From Amycolatopsis thermophila (GTDB lineage Bacteria; Actinomycetota; Actinomycetes; Mycobacteriales; Pseudonocardiaceae), in NCBI RefSeq assembly GCF_030814215.1, contig NZ_JAUSUT010000001.1, forward strand, positions 5,828,001-5,892,000: DNA of 64,000 nt, given 5' to 3'. The notes under the pieces were generated by a model that did not search any database, had not been told where the DNA came from, and saw nothing but the letters and a program-made list of their open reading frames with translations. A program made the translations under genes and the position numbers. This document shows, one piece after another, positions 59,592 to 64,000 of the stretch (positions are counted from its first letter, which is position 1; the number at the start of each line of letters is the position of its first letter).

Positions 59592-60572
59592 TCAGGGCAG
59601 GCGCTGACCCACGAACAGGGACGTGCCCGCGGCCGCGACGAGGGCCAGGGTGCCGAGCAGCACCCAGGGGCGGCTGGCGTCGGCCTCCTTCATCTCGTAG
59701 CCGATCTGCTCGCCGAGGTCGGCGTAGACCTCCTTGAGCTGCTCGGCCGAGCCCGCCTGGTAGAACTGCCCATCGGACAGCCGCGCGACCTCCTGCAGCG
59801 AACCGTCGTCGACGTCCACCGGCACCTCGCGCCCGTCGATCTCGACCGTGCCGTGGCTGGTGCCGAAGGAGATCGTGGAGATCGGCACCCGCTGGTTACG
59901 GGCCTCCTGCGCGGCGGTGAACGCCCCGCGCGGCGCGTACAGGTCGTCCGGCACGGTCTGCTTCCCGTCGCTCATCAGCACGATGCGCGCGGGCGGCGGG
60001 CCCTCCGCGCCGCCGACGACGGCCGAGAACCCCTGGATCGACTGCAGCGCCGCGAAGATGCCCTCACCGGTGGCGGTGGACTGGGCCAGCTTGAGGTTGT
60101 CGATCGCGGTGACCACGCTCTGCCGCTGCGTCGTCGGCGCCACCAGCACCGTCGCCGTGCCGGCGAAGGACACCAGCCCCAGGTTGATGCCCGGGGTGAG
60201 GCCCTGCGCGAACTGGGTCGCCGCCTCCTGGGCCGCCTTGATCCGCGACGGCTTGACGTCGGTGGCCTCCATCGACAGCGACACGTCCACCACCAGCATC
60301 ACCGTGGCGCGGTTGCGCGGCACCTTCTGCTCGGCGGTCGGCCCGGCCAGGCCCACGGTGAGCAGCAGCAGCGACACGATGATCAGCGCCGCCGGCACGT
60401 GCCGCGGCCACCCCTGCGAGCGGGGCGCGATGCGGTCGAGCAGCTCCAGGTTGGAAAAACGCATGGTGCGGCGCCGCCGGGCGCGCTGGGCCAGCACGTA
60501 GCCGACCACGACCGCGGCGACCACGAACAGCAGCAGGAACCACCACGGCGCGGCGAATCCGGACAGGCTCAC
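59592..60572 (-). CDS. BatA-like VWA membrane protein
   Basis: A 326-residue membrane protein with two N-terminal TM helices (about 9-26, 58-76), a VWA domain (about 85-285) with intact MIDAS (VVDVSLSM, SDGKQ) and a C-terminal TM helix (about 303-322). Third gene of the moxR-DUF58-VWA set; its GTG overlaps the DUF58 stop (GTGA). Equivalent to mycobacterial Rv1481. The set acts as a MoxR-chaperone system on envelope proteins; client unknown. Confidence 0.9.
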   Translation of the reverse strand: MSLSGFAAPWWFLLLFVVAAVVVGYVLAQRARRRRTMRFSNLELLDRIAPRSQGWPRHVPAALIIVSLLLLTVGLAGPTAEQKVPRNRATVMLVVDVSLSMEATDVKPSRIKAAQEAATQFAQGLTPGINLGLVSFAGTATVLVAPTTQRQSVVTAIDNLKLAQSTATGEGIFAALQSIQGFSAVVGGAEGPPPARIVLMSDGKQTVPDDLYAPRGAFTAAQEARNQRVPISTISFGTSHGTVEIDGREVPVDVDDGSLQEVARLSDGQFYQAGSAEQLKEVYADLGEQIGYEMKEADASRPWVLLGTLALVAAAGTSLFVGQRLP

Positions 60573-61524
60573 GCCGCACCCCCGCTCCACCGCCGCTTGC
60601 GGGCCACCACGAACCGCACGGTGTCGGCGATCCAGTCGGAGTCGGTGCGCAGCACCAGGTGCGCCGCGCCCGCCTGGCGCAGGGCCCGCGCCACCTGGTC
60701 GCGGTGCGCCTGCGCGGCGGCGGCGAACTCGCGGCGCAGCAGCGCCGAGGCCCGCACCTCGCGTTGCTTGCCGGTCTCCGGGTCGGCCAGCACGATCGTG
60801 CCCACCTCGGGCAGGTCGACGTCGCGCGGGTCGATCACCTCGATGCCGATCAGGTCGTGCCGCGCGGACAGCGCCCGCAGCGGGCGCTGCCACTCGGTGC
60901 CGCCGAGGAAGTCCGACACCACGACGACGAGCCCGCGCCGGCGCGGCGGGCGGCGCAGCTGTTCGATCATCGCGACGAGGTCGCCGCGGGTGCCCTCGGC
61001 GGCGCGCGGCATCTCGGCGATCTTGCGCAGCAGGTTGCGGGCGTGGGCCCGGCCGCCGCGGGCCGGGATGCGCTCGGTCGCGTCGCCGTTGGAGAACACG
61101 GCGCCCAGCCGGTTGCCGCCCCCGCCGGTCAGGTGCGCGACGGCCGCGACCGCGCACACGACGAGGTCGCGTTTCTCGCACAGGGCGGTGCCGAAGTCGA
61201 GGCTCGCGGACAGGTCCGCCGCCACCCAGGTCTCCAGTTCGCGGTCGGCGACCGTCTCCCGGATGTGCGGCTCGGTGGTGCGCGCGGTGACCGCCCAGTC
61301 CATGCGGCGCACGTCGTCGCCCGGCTGGTAGGGCCGCGCCTCCCCCGGCTCCGAACCGGGGCCGGGCACCAGGCCGAGGTGGTTGCCCTGCAGCAGGCCG
61401 TCCAGCCGCCGCCGCACTTCGAGCTCGAGCATGCGCAGGCCGGCGTCGAGGCGCTCACCGCGCAGGACGGGCGGCGCCCACGCGGGCCGGGCGCTGCTCT
61501 CGCCGGTGTTTCCCGACTTGCCCA

Positions 61525-61525
<1 letters not shown>
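60569..61525 (-). CDS. DUF58 protein
   Basis: A 318-residue DUF58 protein (Rv1480-like). The family mark GEARPYQPGDDVRRMDWAVTART is present, followed by a VWA-like domain with DLSASLDFG and VVVVSDFLGG. No TM segments, unlike longer DUF58 proteins. The GTG at 61525 overlaps the moxR stop by one base (TAGTG). It is a partner of MoxR and the VWA protein. Confidence 0.92.
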
Positions 61526-62595
<1,070 letters not shown>

Positions 62596-62679
62596 GATTC
62601 CCTCCTCGCTCGCGTCGACCTTGCGCTGCGACCGTACTAGCCGGCCGGGCACGGGAGGTCGCCACGGTAGTCAACTCGC

Positions 62680-63309
62680 TCAGCGGTGTGACGGCTGTGA
62701 ACTCCACCCCCGGCGGTCCGGATCGTGCGGGGTGACGACGGCGCCGTCGCGTGGCCCGGCCAGGCGGTGCAGGTCCTCGGGCGTGTCGACGTCGGCGCAC
62801 TCCCCCGGCGCGGCCGGAAGTCCGGCCACGACGAGGTGCCCGAGGACGCGCCGCAGCGCGGCACCGTGCGGGTCGGCGGGGAGCGCGCGGCGGAGGCTCG
62901 CGGTGCGCCAGACGCCGATGAGCCACTGCCGGCGGCCGTCCTCGTCGACGAGGACGGCACCGTCGGCACCGTCGGCACCGGACGTGGCCGCGCGCAGTCG
63001 CTCCACAGTGGACGGTGCGAGGCCGGCGAGATCGCCGGCCAGCACGGCGACGAGCGGTGTGTGAACGTGCCGGAGACCCGCGGCCAGCGCGGCGACCGGC
63101 CCGCCACCGGGCGGATCCTCCCGGGCCCACACCACCCCGGCGATGCCGTCCCGCTCCGGCCCGACCACGACAACCGGCGCGGCGCCGGCGACCGCGGCCA
63201 GCACGCGGTGCAGCAACGGCATCCCGCCGACGTCGAGCATGGGCTTGTCCACACCGGACAGGCGGCGCGCGGAACCCCCCGCCAGCACGACGGCGGCCAA
63301 CTCGCTCAC
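62680..63309 (-). CDS. MobA-like nucleotidyltransferase
   Basis: A 209-residue NTP_transf_3 protein related to molybdenum-cofactor guanylyltransferase. AVVLAGGSARRLSGVDKPML is the nucleotide motif and AVLAGDLAGLAPS the metal-Asp loop. It could attach GMP to molybdopterin; the clearer MobA motifs are present, but no other moco genes lie in the window. Start at GTG 63309. Confidence 0.87.
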   Translation of the reverse strand: MSELAAVVLAGGSARRLSGVDKPMLDVGGMPLLHRVLAAVAGAAPVVVVGPERDGIAGVVWAREDPPGGGPVAALAAGLRHVHTPLVAVLAGDLAGLAPSTVERLRAATSGADGADGAVLVDEDGRRQWLIGVWRTASLRRALPADPHGAALRRVLGHLVVAGLPAAPGECADVDTPEDLHRLAGPRDGAVVTPHDPDRRGWSSQPSHR

Positions 63310-63411
63310 CGGCCCAGGCTAGCCCCGCCCGGCGGCACGCCGCGGACACCGGGAATCACCTTCCACAACATTACGCAAACATCCCTACCAACGAGCTGTT
63401 ATGGTAAGAAC

Positions 63412-63827
<416 letters not shown>

Positions 63828-63831
<4 letters not shown>

Positions 63832-64000
63832 TCTTCAAGACCGACGAGGGCAGACGGGAGATCCTGCGCCGCTACCAGGAGACCCTCGCGCAGTGGCCCG
63901 TCCCGGCCGAGCACCTGCGCGTGCCGAGCGGCGAGGGCGACACCTTCGTCCTCCGCTGTGGCCCCGGGGACGCGCCGCCGCTGGTGCTGTTCCACGGCTC
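63828..64000 (+). CDS. Alpha/beta hydrolase (3' end outside window)
   Basis: The 57 visible codons begin VIFKTDEGRREILRRYQETL and reach LVLFHG, the oxyanion His-Gly of an alpha/beta hydrolase after the second strand. The nucleophile and the rest lie outside. Overlaps the HTH gene by four bases, so both are in one transcription unit and the HTH protein may sense the hydrolase's substrate. Confidence 0.8.

Overview
The window is very GC-rich actinobacterial chromosome. The Pup-proteasome genes, mycothiol ligase, InhA-type enoyl reductase and abundant GTG starts point to a Pseudonocardiales-type organism; Amycolatopsis is my best guess, from style and gene content only. I found no tRNA, rRNA, CRISPR array or intact insertion sequence.

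Layout. 1-2.5 kb: TetR regulator (cut by the window edge) divergent from an MMPL exporter. 2.5-14.1 kb: Pup-proteasome island (DUF1684 gene, pafA, prcA, prcB, pup, dop, mpa), interrupted by a pentapeptide-repeat gene, a NUDIX hydrolase, a lipoprotein, an aldo/keto reductase and two small genes. 14.6-20 kb: two tandem membrane paralogues, trmI, an M50/CBS protease, a RecB-like nuclease and a thioesterase. 20-24.9 kb: ParA-like ATPase, a phosphotransferase pseudogene broken by an internal microinversion, an ECF42-type sigma factor with its YCII partner, a SnoaL-like gene and an AEC carrier. 24.9-37.3 kb: hisG, hisE, HAD phosphatase, metH, PAC2 protein, MFS, metallophosphoesterase, MFS with an 81-bp minisatellite at its 5' end, ArsR regulator and mshC. 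The pafA-mpa-trmI-hisGE-metH-PAC2-mshC order resembles the Mycobacterium tuberculosis Rv2097c-Rv2130c block.

37.4-46.3 kb: accessory genes (GH25 lysozyme, TetR/P450 pair, SufR-like regulator with a cupin, AAA+/VWA pair, two unknowns). 46.3-49 kb: fabG-inhA-hemH. 49.3-59.5 kb: MHS transporter, two-component system, TAXI binding protein, thioesterase, PhoD, TrmL, DUF2267 protein and a large KAP-type membrane NTPase. 59.6-62.6 kb: moxR-DUF58-VWA. In mycobacteria moxR1-DUF58-VWA directly precedes fabG1-inhA-hemZ; here about 10 kb lies between them. 62.7-64 kb: MobA-like transferase, excisionase-type HTH protein and the start of an alpha/beta hydrolase.

How the genes work together: Dop and PafA handle Pup, Mpa unfolds pupylated proteins and PrcAB degrades them; Pup here ends in Gly-Gly-Glu and so should not need deamidation. 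MshC completes mycothiol; HisG/HisE start histidine synthesis; MetH makes methionine; FabG/InhA elongate fatty acids and HemH inserts iron for haem. The main non-routine signals are the microinverted pseudogene, the 81-bp array, a dispersed GTATA-N6-TATAC palindrome at gene ends, a symmetrical sigma-type promoter at 23.4 kb, and the KAP NTPase.
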